Source: Providencia huaxiensis (GTDB lineage Bacteria; Pseudomonadota; Gammaproteobacteria; Enterobacterales; Enterobacteriaceae). From it: a stretch of 64,000 nt of DNA. The notes under the pieces were generated by a model. The model searched no databases. It was not told the DNA's origin and was given only the letters and a program-made list of their open reading frames with translations. The DNA is taken from contig NZ_CP031123.2 of the NCBI RefSeq assembly GCF_002843235.3, positions 1,364,001 to 1,428,000 on the forward strand, in the 5' to 3' direction. The translations under genes were made by a program, and so were the position numbers. Numbering within the stretch: position 1 is the stretch's first letter; every line of letters begins with the position of its first letter. This document shows positions 18,882-29,537 of the stretch, in pieces.

Positions 18882-19520
18882 ATGAAATTATATATTTATG
18901 ATCACTGTCCATTTTGTGTCAGAGCAAGAATGATTTTTGGTTTAAAAAAGTTAGCGGTAGAGCAAATTGTGTTATTCGATGATGACATCGAAACACCGAC
19001 AAAAATGATTGGTCGGAAAATGCTGCCTATTCTACAAAAAGATGATGGGAGTTATTTACCTGAAAGCTTAGATATTGTGCATTATGTAGATAGCATTAAT
19101 GAACCTAAATATGTAGGAGGAAACATAACCCCTGAAATAGAGGCTTGGTCTAAAGCGGTTTCTGCTGTGGTATATAAGCTTGTGACACCACGTTTTACAC
19201 AAACTGATTTCCCTGAAATTAGTACAGCAGAAGCCAGAGCTGCATATATCGCTAGAACATCAAAATCTTATGGTGATTTAAACGAGCTTAAAAAAGAAAC
19301 GCATACGCTGCTAGTTGAATTAGAGCCCCAACTGTCGTTATTAGATGCGTGGCTAGAAACACGGGGGGAGGTCATTGATATTAATGATTTTATTATTTTT
19401 CCAACTTTACGTAGTTTGAGCATAGTTGAGCACTTAGCATTTAGCACAAACATTCGCAACTATATGGAACGAATTGCAAAATCTTCGAATATTAATTTGT
19501 TATTTGATAAGGCTAAATAG
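18882..19520 (+). CDS. grxB: Glutaredoxin 2
   Basis: The 212-residue GST-like glutaredoxin has the CPFC active site (Cys9, Cys12), the N-terminal thioredoxin fold and a C-terminal all-helical domain, matching E. coli GrxB in size. It reduces disulfides using glutathione in the cytoplasm. It is transcribed alone; a hairpin terminator follows at 19562-19580. Confidence 0.96.
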   Translation: MKLYIYDHCPFCVRARMIFGLKKLAVEQIVLFDDDIETPTKMIGRKMLPILQKDDGSYLPESLDIVHYVDSINEPKYVGGNITPEIEAWSKAVSAVVYKLVTPRFTQTDFPEISTAEARAAYIARTSKSYGDLNELKKETHTLLVELEPQLSLLDAWLETRGEVIDINDFIIFPTLRSLSIVEHLAFSTNIRNYMERIAKSSNINLLFDKAK

Positions 19521-19561
19521 TCTATCTAGCTGCCAGTTTAGTGTTTTTTGGCAAACGTTTA

Positions 19562-19590
19562 CCGCCTCTAAAAGAGGCGGGTTGTATTCG
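19562..19590 (+). terminator. Terminator after grxB
   Basis: The stem CCGCCTCT / AGAGGCGG closes a 3-nt loop (19562-19580), followed by GTTGTATT. It lies between convergent grxB and hslJ. Confidence 0.7.
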
Positions 19591-20028
19591 TTAATTGACG
19601 TAGTCGCGTAGTGTATATACTAACTTGTAATGGCCTTGAGTTAACACTAGTTTGTTGTTTTTCAATGAAATTATCGCACCTTCAGACAGTGCTCGATTTA
19701 TCATTGAATCCCATTTGGATAAATCTTCATCAACGCATTCGAGTTCAGTCCTACTTAAATTTTTTACGGTAATTTTTGCGTTTTTGATATTGCCAAATCC
19801 GTTGAAATCATTACACATTGATGCAGAAACAAACATTTTTTCGCCAAAAGCAAGGAAAGGGGCGGTCTGTTTACTGTTAATCGTCTTACCATTTACTTCA
19901 GTTAAAATAAAACGGTGGTGCATCAATTTATTTTCAAGTGCTTGGTCATCATTACGCGCATTGACTTGATGAGTTTGGCATGCTGCTAGCAATAAACCCA
20001 AAATAGTAAGTGGAATTAGGCGTTTCAT
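19591..20028 (-). CDS. hslJ: Heat-shock lipoprotein HslJ
   Basis: The 145-residue protein has lipobox LLAAC (Cys17) and a META domain, including a FLAFGEKMFVSASMCNDFNG segment and a paired Cys in ELECVDED. In E. coli HslJ is an envelope protein linked to novobiocin tolerance. The gene follows ldhA by 14 bp, the same order as E. coli, so the two are probably cotranscribed. Confidence 0.93.
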   Translation of the reverse strand: MKRLIPLTILGLLLAACQTHQVNARNDDQALENKLMHHRFILTEVNGKTINSKQTAPFLAFGEKMFVSASMCNDFNGFGNIKNAKITVKNLSRTELECVDEDLSKWDSMINRALSEGAIISLKNNKLVLTQGHYKLVYTLRDYVN

Positions 20029-20042
20029 AATCCCAGATCCAA

Positions 20043-21041
20043 CTATGCGTTAACAATATTAGGGCAAGTTTCCCCACAACTAATTTGACGGATATTATTT
20101 AGCGTAGTTTGACTGATACTTGTTAATGCTTCTTCTGTTAAAAACGCTTGATGCCCAGTAAATAACACATTATGACAAGAAGAAAGTCGACGAAAAACAT
20201 CATCCTGTATTACGTCATTAGATTTATCTTCGAAGAATAAATCACGTTCATTTTCATATACATCCATACCTAATGCGCCAATTTTTTGTGATTTTAGTGC
20301 ATTAATGGCGGCAACAGAATCGACTAACGCACCTCGACTTGTATTGATGATCATGACCCCATTTTTCATCTTCTTGAATGCATTTTCATCGAGTAGGTGA
20401 TGATTTTCAGGTGTTAATGGGCAATGAAGAGAAATAATATCTGATTGTTCATATAGAGTATCTAAGTCAACATATTCAGCACCCAAATCTAAAACAGCTT
20501 GGTTCGGGTATGGGTCATGTGCGAGTAAACGCATTCCAAAGCCCTTTAAAATACGTAGCGTCGCTTGGCCAATTTTCCCGGTACCGATAATGCCAGCAGT
20601 GCGGTTATGCATATTAAACCCCGTTAATCCCTCGAGAGAGAAATTTGCATCTCGTGTACGCTGGTACGCCCGGTGGATCCGGCGATTAAGGCATAGCATC
20701 ATCCCAACTGCGTGTTCTGCAACGGCTTCAGGAGAATAAGCAGGGACTCGAACAACTTGGATACCTAATTCTTTAGCTGCTTGTAAATCAACATTGTTAA
20801 AGCCAGCACAACGTAAAGCTAAAATTCGAATATTGAGTGCGGCAAGTTCTTCTAAAACAGCACGATTAGCTTCGTCGTTAACGAAAATACAGATAGCGTC
20901 GGCACCAACAGCATTTTTCGCTGTCTGAACCGTCAATGGAAAATCAAAATATTCAATACTAAAATTAAATCCAGAATTTTGATTAACTTGTTCCATGTGC
21001 TTGCGGTCATACTGTTTGGTACTATAAGAAACAATTTTCAT
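20043..21041 (-). CDS. ldhA: Fermentative D-lactate dehydrogenase
   Basis: The 332-residue D-2-hydroxyacid dehydrogenase starts MKIVSYSTKQYD, has the NAD-binding GTGKIGQATL motif, and has the catalytic Arg (LRCAGFNN), Glu (DVYENERD) and His (FTGHQAF). It reduces pyruvate to D-lactate in mixed-acid fermentation. The start at 21041 fits homologues and has GGAG 8 nt upstream. Longer in-frame starts up to 21143 would add a hydrophobic stretch not present in the family. Confidence 0.97.
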   Translation of the reverse strand: MKIVSYSTKQYDRKHMEQVNQNSGFNFSIEYFDFPLTVQTAKNAVGADAICIFVNDEANRAVLEELAALNIRILALRCAGFNNVDLQAAKELGIQVVRVPAYSPEAVAEHAVGMMLCLNRRIHRAYQRTRDANFSLEGLTGFNMHNRTAGIIGTGKIGQATLRILKGFGMRLLAHDPYPNQAVLDLGAEYVDLDTLYEQSDIISLHCPLTPENHHLLDENAFKKMKNGVMIINTSRGALVDSVAAINALKSQKIGALGMDVYENERDLFFEDKSNDVIQDDVFRRLSSCHNVLFTGHQAFLTEEALTSISQTTLNNIRQISCGETCPNIVNA

Positions 21042-21275
21042 CATAAAGACTCCAATTTTTAGGAACCAATTAGAAAAGAGTAGGTAAAAAGGTGTACCTA
21101 CAAAATATAAACTCAGAATAAGACAATTAAGTTTGTAAATCACCTATAAATTAAGAAAATAGGTATCTGTTTACGATTGAATGTGGTTTATCTTTGTTAG
21201 TATCGCGTTTAATGAGACGATTTTGCTGAAATTTATCATTTGCGCTACAGAACAATTCAGACAAGGGACGTAGTA

Positions 21276-23873
21276 ATGCAGTTAATGAAAAGAGCATTCA
21301 GAATATTACTCTGCTTTTTGGGTGGAAGCATTGCTCTCTTAATACTTTTATGGATAACGATATCCCATTGGGCTCCTGTTGTTGCATCATACTATCTTCC
21401 TAAGCCATTTAAACTGTCGTTTTCAGAACCAAGAATTAGTCATGGCCAATTGGGTATAGCAAGTATCAGTATAACAGCAAACAATTGCACATTGGTTCAA
21501 TTGAATAGCACAAGGCTTTCTGTCTTTCCCTTGCATGCTATTGTGGATGGCCTTGATATAAAAACTGAATGTTTAAGCGCTCTTGAGCCAACTAATGAAA
21601 CAGTTAATGAACCAATTAACATTGAAGAGCTTATCGATAATATTCCTGTTTTTTCATTAGTCATAAATAATGCCAACATACAGCCATGGAGTGATTACCA
21701 AGGCAGTATCTGGTTACGTAAAAATCAGGCTAACCCTCTAGAATTTGATTTTAGCGGCGACAATTTAAGGTTGTCATCTTTAATAAACAGGGAACACCAA
21801 TTAGTCATTCAAAATTTTTTAGCATTTCTACCAGAACAAAAGCAAACAATAGAATTATTTGGTGATGTGCAACTCCCCTTAATGGCAAATCAGCTTCCAG
21901 AAAAAGGCGAGCTGAATGCTTATTTTAAGTTAATCAACCCAGAAAAATTCTTACAAGCTAAATTCAGTTGGTTGAATGACCAAGGCGTCCTTAGTGTCAT
22001 GGATACAGACACTAAGGAAGAATTGCTTTATTTACCATGGTTACTATCGCCTTCTAGAATACAAATAGCGCAAGGGAAGTGGCAATGGAAAGAAGCAGAT
22101 ATTCCTTTACAAGGCGGTATCAGCCTTCAAGTTGATAACTGGGATAATACATTAAGTGAAATGGTATTTTCAGGGCGTATTAATATGCTCACACAAGCAA
22201 AGAAAGGGAAAGCCAATATTGTCTTAACTGTGCCATCTACCCAGATAAATTTACTCGATGCTGATATTAACTTTAGGTTACATGGCCAAGTTAAATATGA
22301 TGATATGGTGCTGGATATTAATTTACCAGCCAAGGTTTCAGGCCAGTTAGCCACACCAAAAGTTTCTTTTTTATCCAGTTCATTATTAAGAGCTTATGGC
22401 CGTCTCTCTGAAACACTGGTTCTTAACGAAGTTAGATTACCACTCGCGGGGACATCGCTAGGTGAAGATGGCATTTCAGGGCGTTTGCAAGCTATTCTAA
22501 AAATTAAAGAGCAATATTGGGGGGATTTTGATATTCATTTGGATGGTAAAGCTGATAAATTCACCTTGGATAAAGGAAAATGGTTTTGGAATTATTGGGG
22601 AAATGCCAACTTGCCGTCATTATCGGCTAATTGGGATATTAAGGGTAATGGAAGTTGGCAGGACACTTTAATCACATTAAATAGCTTAAATACAGGGTTT
22701 GACCAAATACAATATGGGCTCTTATCGATGAGGGCTCCGCGTTTACAACTAAGTAAGCCATTAGTTTGGCAACGTGATCAGAATAAAGCCAATTTTAATG
22801 GACAATTACAGCTTACCAGTGAACGAATGCAATTTGGTACTGAAAGTTATCTACCAAAAATTACATTAAATGCGGATCTTAGTGGAAAATCTCCCGCTGA
22901 ATTTCAACTTAAAGGTGATTTAAGCACTAAAGATGTCGGGCCAATCGTCATATTTGGGCGCTGGGACGGAGAAAGATTAAGAGGGGAAGCGCGTTGGCCT
23001 GAACAGTCAGTCACGGCTTTTCAAACATTAATTCCTGCTGATCTTGGAATTGAATTAAAACAAGGAAAATTATTTTCTCAAGCTGCTTTTTCAATAACAC
23101 CAGAAGATGGTTTTATTGCAGGAGGACACTGGCGTGTAGAAAATACTAGCCTTTGGTTAAAAGATGGTGAGTTATCAGGATTAGACTTTGTTTTACCATG
23201 GCGTTTAAAACAAAGTACTTGGACTTTAGGGGGGAAGGCGCCCGTTGAGTTACGTATTAAACAGCTCAATAATTTATTTGAATTGACGGATATTAAAGCC
23301 GATCTTTCTGGCTCATATCCACCAACGGAAAATATGCCGTTAAAACTGACTAATGTGGGCTTTAAAACCTTAGGGGGTGAGGTATCGATGGATTTACTGC
23401 GCTGGCCACAAATCCATGCCTCCTCAATAAAATTAAGACAGATTGAACTTAGTCAGTTATTTACCATATTAAAAGTGTCACAATTTGCTGTTTCAGGTAA
23501 AGTTAATGGTGAGTTACCTTTTTATTTAAATAATCCAGAGTGGATAGTTAAAGATGGGTGGTTAGAAAATAGTGGGCCATTAACGTTACGGCTAGATACT
23601 CAATTTGTTGATTCCATCCGAGAGGATAATATATCTGCGGGTTCCGCTATGGGGTGGCTACAATATTTGGAAATAAAACGCAGCCGTACAGACGTTAATG
23701 TTACAAACTTAGGGTTGTTAAACATGAAAACAATCCTTGAAGGATATAACACGCAAGAAAAGAAAAAACGTGAAGTTCATTTGCATTATCAACATGAAGA
23801 AAATATCTTTCAATTATGGCGTAGTTTACGATTTGGTAGCTCTTTAGAAGAGTGGTTGGAAAAAAATTTATAA
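21276..23873 (+). CDS. ydbH: AsmA/TamB-like intermembrane bridge protein YdbH
   Basis: This protein of about 865 residues has one N-terminal membrane anchor (about residues 8-30) and a long periplasmic body of repeating beta-strands. Its C-terminal DctA-YdbH domain is the part known to contact YnbE. In E. coli YdbH with YnbE forms a phospholipid-conducting bridge redundant with TamB and YhdP. The start at 21276 has AAGGGA 7 nt upstream. The gene is divergent from ldhA and overlaps ynbE by 1 bp. Confidence 0.92.
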   Translation: MQLMKRAFRILLCFLGGSIALLILLWITISHWAPVVASYYLPKPFKLSFSEPRISHGQLGIASISITANNCTLVQLNSTRLSVFPLHAIVDGLDIKTECLSALEPTNETVNEPINIEELIDNIPVFSLVINNANIQPWSDYQGSIWLRKNQANPLEFDFSGDNLRLSSLINREHQLVIQNFLAFLPEQKQTIELFGDVQLPLMANQLPEKGELNAYFKLINPEKFLQAKFSWLNDQGVLSVMDTDTKEELLYLPWLLSPSRIQIAQGKWQWKEADIPLQGGISLQVDNWDNTLSEMVFSGRINMLTQAKKGKANIVLTVPSTQINLLDADINFRLHGQVKYDDMVLDINLPAKVSGQLATPKVSFLSSSLLRAYGRLSETLVLNEVRLPLAGTSLGEDGISGRLQAILKIKEQYWGDFDIHLDGKADKFTLDKGKWFWNYWGNANLPSLSANWDIKGNGSWQDTLITLNSLNTGFDQIQYGLLSMRAPRLQLSKPLVWQRDQNKANFNGQLQLTSERMQFGTESYLPKITLNADLSGKSPAEFQLKGDLSTKDVGPIVIFGRWDGERLRGEARWPEQSVTAFQTLIPADLGIELKQGKLFSQAAFSITPEDGFIAGGHWRVENTSLWLKDGELSGLDFVLPWRLKQSTWTLGGKAPVELRIKQLNNLFELTDIKADLSGSYPPTENMPLKLTNVGFKTLGGEVSMDLLRWPQIHASSIKLRQIELSQLFTILKVSQFAVSGKVNGELPFYLNNPEWIVKDGWLENSGPLTLRLDTQFVDSIREDNISAGSAMGWLQYLEIKRSRTDVNVTNLGLLNMKTILEGYNTQEKKKREVHLHYQHEENIFQLWRSLRFGSSLEEWLEKNL

Positions 23874-24097
23874 TGAGCATAAGAATGAACGTGAAAATAT
23901 TAAAATTTACTACAGCTATATCGATTGCGTTATTGTTATCAGCTTGCTTACGAGTTGAGGTCGCAACACCGGATAAGCCCATCAATATTAATATGAACGT
24001 AAAAATTGAACATGAAATCCAAATAAAAGCGGATAGGCAAGTAGAAGAATTATTAAAAGAAAATAGTGATTTGTTCGGAGAGGTAAATCCCAAATGA
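23873..24097 (+). CDS. ynbE: Outer-membrane lipoprotein YnbE
   Basis: The product is 74 residues from the ATG that overlaps the ydbH stop, or 70 from ATG 23885. It has lipobox LLSAC and the conserved block PININMNVKIEHEIQIKAD. YnbE is the outer-membrane partner of YdbH in the lipid bridge. It overlaps ydbL by 4 bp (ATGA), so the three genes form a tightly coupled operon. Confidence 0.92.
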   Translation: MSIRMNVKILKFTTAISIALLLSACLRVEVATPDKPININMNVKIEHEIQIKADRQVEELLKENSDLFGEVNPK

Positions 24098-24423
24098 GTC
24101 GAATTATCAAAGTACTAGCGCTATGTTCATTATTGACTACTTTTCAGGCTGTAGCAATTACAGTGGATGAAGCCAAAGAAACAGGCCTATTGGGGGAAAC
24201 GCTGTCGGGCTATTTAGCTCCGATTAATACGAGTAATCAGGAGGCTACTAAACTAGCGGCACAAATTAATCAAGAACGAGAAAAAAGATACAGCGAAATT
24301 GCTGCAAAAAATAACCTAAAAACAAATGAGGTCGCTAGGATAGCAGGGCAAAAACTCGTAGAACGGGCAAGTTCTGGGGAGTTTGTGCGTGGCATTAATG
24401 GCCAATGGTTACAAAAGAAATAA
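24094..24423 (+). CDS. ydbL: Periplasmic YdbL (DUF1318)
   Basis: The 109-residue protein has a cleavable signal peptide (FQAVA) and a DUF1318 domain (ETGLLGETLSGYLAP, NLKTNEVARIAGQKL). In E. coli YdbL modulates the YdbH-YnbE bridge. It is the last gene of the operon. Confidence 0.93.
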   Translation: MSRIIKVLALCSLLTTFQAVAITVDEAKETGLLGETLSGYLAPINTSNQEATKLAAQINQEREKRYSEIAAKNNLKTNEVARIAGQKLVERASSGEFVRGINGQWLQKK

Positions 24424-24445
24424 AAAGCGCACTCAGAAAGTGCGC
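24422..24445 (-). terminator. Terminator, mainly for azoR
   Basis: The stem GCGCACT (24427-24433) / AGTGCGC (24439-24445) is followed on the minus strand by T5. It lies directly after the ydbL stop and may also act on the plus strand. Confidence 0.75.
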
Positions 24446-24502
24446 AAAATATAACAATGGTAGTTTTGGGTTTTAATAATATATGACTTAAAAGACTATA
24501 TC

Positions 24503-25102
24503 TTAAGCGATAATAGTATTTATATGACTTTGTGCTTGTTGATGTGCTCGTTCAACGGACTCTTGGCCTAACGATGTTCCTTCAGCAAAAACGAACTCAA
24601 CGTCTGTAATGCCAATGAAATCTAAAAATAATGTTAAATAAGGCACCATGGTATCTGTTGGTGTGCCTTTATAGATACCACCTCGGCTCGTTAATATATA
24701 GGCACGTTTGTCTTTTAATAAGCCGACAGAACCTTGTTCTGTATATTTAAACGTGTGGCCTGAGCGAGCGATAAAGTCGAAGTAATGTTTTAAGTGGGAA
24801 GAAATCGTAAAGTTATACATTGGGGCTGCAATAACAATTATATCGTGAGCTTTAATTTCCTCAATTAACGTATTTGACAGGTCCAAATGTGCTTGTTGTT
24901 GTTCTGTTTTCGTGTCACTTGGGCCAAAAGCTGCTAAAATTTCACCGTCAATCGCTGGAATTGGCTCTTTGACTAAATCTCGTACAGTTACTGTATCTGC
25001 TGAGTGTTTTTCCTGCCATTGTTGAATAAAGTAATCTGCCATTTTATTGCTTTGTGAATAGTCAGCCAGAATACTTGATTTCAATAGTAATACTTTACTC
25101 AT
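24503..25102 (-). CDS. azoR: FMN-dependent NADH-azoreductase
   Basis: The 199-residue flavodoxin-like quinone/azo reductase starts with [10 protein letters not shown], has the FMN-contacting [16 protein letters not shown] motif and the TSRGGIY loop. It performs two-electron reduction of quinones and azo compounds. It is divergent from hrpA, as in E. coli. Confidence 0.95.
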   Translation of the reverse strand: MSKVLLLKSSILADYSQSNKMADYFIQQWQEKHSADTVTVRDLVKEPIPAIDGEILAAFGPSDTKTEQQQAHLDLSNTLIEEIKAHDIIVIAAPMYNFTISSHLKHYFDFIARSGHTFKYTEQGSVGLLKDKRAYILTSRGGIYKGTPTDTMVPYLTLFLDFIGITDVEFVFAEGTSLGQESVERAHQQAQSHINTIIA

Positions 25103-25317
25103 GTGTTCCTCTATTTTTAGGTAAAACTTTATTGGTAATGATACGTATGGTGTAACTGATTGATAGGAAAAAAATTAGATAGCCTTCTTCAAAAAAATTG
25201 ATGGTATTTTTATGTGATAACAACAATTAAAAAATAAAAACGAAATTTAGCCCTTACAAATTACGAAGTGGGTTGGCTAGCGTGTATTGAAATTTATTAA
25301 AGATAAGGATTTAACAG

Positions 25318-28300
25318 GTGAAATCCATTCTGACGGCATTAACTGCTGATATTGGACAAACTTCATTACGTGACCAATGGTTGCTAAAGAAAAGAGTGCA
25401 GGGTATTGCAAAGATCCAGAACGAAAAATCGCGCTCTGCGGTACTTGACGCTATTAAAATAGATATTGAAAAGGCCAAACAAAAAGTTGAAATTAAACGA
25501 TTAAACTCACCTAAAATTGTGTATCCAGATAATTTACCGGTTAGCCAGAAAAAAGACGTTATTTTAGATGCCATTAAAAAGCATCAAGTTGTTATTATTG
25601 CAGGTGAAACTGGGTCAGGTAAAACAACGCAGATCCCAAAAATTTGCCTGGAACTTGGCAGAGGGGTTCTAGGGTTTATTGGGCATACACAACCAAGACG
25701 GTTAGCTGCACGCTCAGTCGCAACACGTCTTGCTCAAGAGCTTGAATGTGAATTAGGTTCAAATGTTGGTTATAAAGTCCGTTTTAGTGACCAAGTGAGT
25801 GAAACGACTCAAGTCAAATTGATGACTGATGGTATCTTGCTTGCAGAATTACAAAATGACAAATTGCTGTTGCAATATGACACTATTATTATCGATGAGG
25901 CTCACGAAAGAAGCCTTAATATCGACTTTATTTTAGGTTACTTACGTCAATTATTACCGAGACGTCCTGATTTAAAAGTGATTATTACATCGGCAACCAT
26001 TGATCCTGAGCGTTTTTCGAAGCACTTTAGTCACGCTCCGATTGTTGAAGTATCTGGGCGAACTTATCCCGTTGAAGTTCGTTATCGCCCTATTATTGGA
26101 GAGCAAAACGATAGTGACCGTGACCAAATTGATGGGATCATAGATGCGGTAAATGAACTGTCGGTTGAAGGTAATGGCGATATATTGATTTTTATGAGTG
26201 GTGAGCGGGAGATCCGTGATACTGCTGATGCGTTATCAAAACTTTCTTTACGTCACACTGAAATTTTACCTCTTTTCGCAAGGCTCTCTAATAGTGAGCA
26301 AAATCGCATCTTCCATCCTCATGGGGGGCGGCGGATCATTCTTGCAACAAACGTAGCAGAAACATCATTAACTGTACCGGGTATCAAATATGTCATTGAT
26401 ACCGGTTATGCGCGAATTAGTCGTTATAGTTACCGAACAAAAGTGCAACGCCTTCCTGTTGAAGCTATTTCTCAGGCTTCAGCTAACCAACGTAAAGGGC
26501 GCTGTGGCCGTGTTTCTGATGGGATTTGTATTCGTTTATACTCAGAAGATGACTTTCTATCACGTCCAGAATTCACGGATCCTGAAATTTTACGGACGAA
26601 TTTGGCATCAGTTATATTACAAATGACTTCTATTGGTCTTGGTGATATCTCTGCATTTCCATTTGTGGAGGCTCCAGATAAACGTAACATCCAAGATGGT
26701 GTGAAATTACTGGAAGAACTAGGTGCAATTAAGTCCCACAAACAAGCGGATAAAGGCTATCAATTAACGGATACAGGTAGGCAACTAGCCCAGCTTCCTG
26801 TTGACCCAAGGCTCGCTCGGATGGTGATTGAAGCTCGTAAACATGGTGCAGTACGTGAAACAATGGTGATTGTTTCTGCATTATCAATTCAAGACCCGAG
26901 AGAGAGACCGTTAGAAAAACAGCAAGCTGCTGATGAAAAACATCGGCGTTTCCATGATAAACAATCAGACTTCTTAGCCTTTTTAAACCTTTGGGATTAT
27001 TTAAAAGAACAACAAACGCAGCTTTCTAACGCCCAATTTAGAAAAATGTGTCGCCAAGATTTTCTAAATTACTTACGTATTCGAGAATGGCAAGATTTGT
27101 ATACCCAATTGAGACAAGTGGTGAAAGAACAAGGTTTTGCCATTAATAGCTCTGAGGCTGATTTTCGGAGTATTCATGTTTCGCTATTGGCTGGTTTGCT
27201 TTCACATATTGGCCAAAAAGACGCGGATAAACACGAGTTCACTGGGGCTAGGAATGCACGTTTTACTATTTTTCCAGGGTCGGGTCTATTTAAAAAACCA
27301 CCCAAATGGGCAATGGTAGCGGAACTTGTTGAGACATCGAAATTATGGGGGAGAATTGCCGCATCCATCGATGTTGAGTGGGTTGAACCCTTAGCTGAAC
27401 ATTTAACTAAACATAGTTATAGTGAACCTCATTGGTCAAAATCTGAAGGTGCGGTAATGGCATCAGAAAAAGTGACGCTATATGGGCTACCTATTGTTGC
27501 ATCAAGGCAGGTTAATTATGGGAATGTTGACCCATTACTGTGCCGTGAATTGTTTATTCGTCATGCATTAGTTGAAGGGGATTGGGCTACTCGTCACGCA
27601 TTCTTTAAAGAAAATCTGAAGTTATTATCTGAAGTTGAAGATTTGGAGCATAAATCACGTCGGCGTGACATTTTAGTTGATGATGAAACATTATTTGCAT
27701 TTTATGACCAACGGATCCCGAATGATGTGATTTCCTCCCGTCATTTTGATAATTGGTGGAAAACGGCATCTAAGCAACAATCTGACTTGTTAAGCTTTGA
27801 AAAGAGCATGCTGATTAAGGAGGACGCCAGTAATGTTTCGGCACTTGATTATCCTAACTATTGGCATCAAGGGGATTTAAAATTTCGGTTGAGTTACCAA
27901 TTTGAACCTGGAACTGATGCTGATGGTGTGACGGTACATATACCTCTTGCTGTATTAAATCAGGTTCAGAATATTGGCTTTGATTGGCAAGTTCCTGGGC
28001 TGCGTCATGAGCTAATCGTTGCTTTAATTAAATCACTACCTAAACCTATTAGACGAAATTTTGTCCCTGCACCTAATTATGCTTCTGCATTTTTAGAACG
28101 AGTACCAGAGCCTGAAGGCAGTGTATTGGATAAACTTGAACGTGAATTACGCCGTATGACGGGTGTCACTGTTGAACGCGAATCATGGCAATTAGCGCAG
28201 CTTCCAGCCCATTTAAAAATGACGTATCGTGTTGTAGGTGACAAAAATAAAACTGTTGCAGAAGGGCAAAATCTTGATGAGCTAAAAAATAGCTTAAAAG

Positions 28301-29217
28301 AAAAAGTGCAAGAAACATTATCTGAAGTTGTGGATGACGGCATTGAGCAACACGGGTTACATATTTGGAGTTTTGGCGAGTTGCCTCAACGTTATGAGCA
28401 AAAAAGAGGCGGATATTCCGTTAAAGCTTATCCTGCGTTAGTCGATGAGAAAAATAGCGTTGGTATCAAGGTATTTGAAACCGAATTGGAGCAACAGCAA
28501 GCTATGTGGGCCGGAGTACGTCGGTTATTGCTGTTAAACATTCCATCGCCAATTAAATATCTACATGAAAAACTACCAAATAAATCAAAATTAGGTCTGT
28601 ATTTTAACCCTTATGGTAAGGTATTAGAGTTAATTGATGACTGTATTGCTTGTGGCGTCGACCAAATAATTGCTGATTTTGGTGGCGCGGTATGGGATGA
28701 AGTGCAGTTTGAAAAACTGAAAGAGTTTGCACGTGCAGAATTAAATGATGTGGTTGTTAATATTGCTAAGCAAGTTGAACAAATATTAACAGCGGTGTTT
28801 GCTATCAATAAACGTCTAAAAGGGCGGGTTGATTTTTCGATGGCGATAGCGTTATCGGATATAAAAACACAAATGTCGAATTTGGTATTTAAAGGTTTTG
28901 TGACCACTCATGGTTGGAAGCGCTTACCTGATATTCTTCGTTATTTAAATGGGATAGAGCGGCGATTAGAAAAATTAGCGATTGACCCTAACCGAGATCG
29001 TGCTCAAATGAGTAAGGTAGAGCATGTTCAGAATATGTGGCAACAATGGCTAGTTAAATTATCTCCAATTCAGAAAAATATGCCAGAAGTTCAAGAAATT
29101 CGTTGGATGATTGAAGAACTGCGAGTTAGCTTGTTTGCCCAACAATTGGGAACTCCGTACCCAATATCGGATAAGCGGATCATACAGACGATGGAGCACT
29201 TGTCTCAACAACTGTAA
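25318..29217 (+). CDS. hrpA: ATP-dependent RNA helicase HrpA
   Basis: The 1299-residue DEAH-box helicase has Walker A GETGSGKTT at about residues 96-104 and DEAH at 193-196. SATIDPERF, the QRKGRCGRV motif VI, the winged-helix/ratchet and OB-fold regions follow, then the long C-terminal DUF3418 part. In E. coli HrpA resolves stalled, collided ribosomes. The start is GTG with AAGGA about 10 nt upstream. The length matches E. coli (1300). Confidence 0.97.
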   Translation: MKSILTALTADIGQTSLRDQWLLKKRVQGIAKIQNEKSRSAVLDAIKIDIEKAKQKVEIKRLNSPKIVYPDNLPVSQKKDVILDAIKKHQVVIIAGETGSGKTTQIPKICLELGRGVLGFIGHTQPRRLAARSVATRLAQELECELGSNVGYKVRFSDQVSETTQVKLMTDGILLAELQNDKLLLQYDTIIIDEAHERSLNIDFILGYLRQLLPRRPDLKVIITSATIDPERFSKHFSHAPIVEVSGRTYPVEVRYRPIIGEQNDSDRDQIDGIIDAVNELSVEGNGDILIFMSGEREIRDTADALSKLSLRHTEILPLFARLSNSEQNRIFHPHGGRRIILATNVAETSLTVPGIKYVIDTGYARISRYSYRTKVQRLPVEAISQASANQRKGRCGRVSDGICIRLYSEDDFLSRPEFTDPEILRTNLASVILQMTSIGLGDISAFPFVEAPDKRNIQDGVKLLEELGAIKSHKQADKGYQLTDTGRQLAQLPVDPRLARMVIEARKHGAVRETMVIVSALSIQDPRERPLEKQQAADEKHRRFHDKQSDFLAFLNLWDYLKEQQTQLSNAQFRKMCRQDFLNYLRIREWQDLYTQLRQVVKEQGFAINSSEADFRSIHVSLLAGLLSHIGQKDADKHEFTGARNARFTIFPGSGLFKKPPKWAMVAELVETSKLWGRIAASIDVEWVEPLAEHLTKHSYSEPHWSKSEGAVMASEKVTLYGLPIVASRQVNYGNVDPLLCRELFIRHALVEGDWATRHAFFKENLKLLSEVEDLEHKSRRRDILVDDETLFAFYDQRIPNDVISSRHFDNWWKTASKQQSDLLSFEKSMLIKEDASNVSALDYPNYWHQGDLKFRLSYQFEPGTDADGVTVHIPLAVLNQVQNIGFDWQVPGLRHELIVALIKSLPKPIRRNFVPAPNYASAFLERVPEPEGSVLDKLERELRRMTGVTVERESWQLAQLPAHLKMTYRVVGDKNKTVAEGQNLDELKNSLKEKVQETLSEVVDDGIEQHGLHIWSFGELPQRYEQKRGGYSVKAYPALVDEKNSVGIKVFETELEQQQAMWAGVRRLLLLNIPSPIKYLHEKLPNKSKLGLYFNPYGKVLELIDDCIACGVDQIIADFGGAVWDEVQFEKLKEFARAELNDVVVNIAKQVEQILTAVFAINKRLKGRVDFSMAIALSDIKTQMSNLVFKGFVTTHGWKRLPDILRYLNGIERRLEKLAIDPNRDRAQMSKVEHVQNMWQQWLVKLSPIQKNMPEVQEIRWMIEELRVSLFAQQLGTPYPISDKRIIQTMEHLSQQL

Positions 29218-29239
29218 GAATGATTATTTTACTCGTTGA

Positions 29240-29280
29240 CGCTTCACATATTATTTATGTGAAGCGCTTTTCCTTTTTTA
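29240..29280 (+). terminator. Terminator after hrpA
   Basis: An 11-bp stem CGCTTCACATA / TATGTGAAGCG closes a 5-nt loop (29240-29266), followed by a T-rich tail ending in TTTTTT. Confidence 0.9.
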
Positions 29281-29410
29281 GTCAGTTTGGGCTTTTTAGT
29301 TACAACATACAAATAGATTGTAAAAATATAAGCATCTGAGATCGTACAACAGTAATTTTCACCAGTATAAGGGAAGTGAAATGGTAATAGGGGATTAATA
29401 CTAGAAGATT

Positions 29411-29450
29411 ATTGAAGTATTGAAGTATTGAAGTATTGAAGTATTGAGAT
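29411..29450. repeat. 8-bp tandem repeat (ATTGAAGT)
   Basis: Four perfect copies of ATTGAAGT (29411-29442) are followed by one degenerate copy ATTGAGAT. It lies in the hrpA-ydgI intergenic region, which otherwise shows no gene. Confidence 0.9.
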
Positions 29451-29537
29451 CTTGAGGTTTTGAGTGTGTGGAAAATAGGAAATTACAGTAAATAGGGCTT
29501 AAATTTACGCATCAAAATTAAGCCCTTTGGTACAAAG

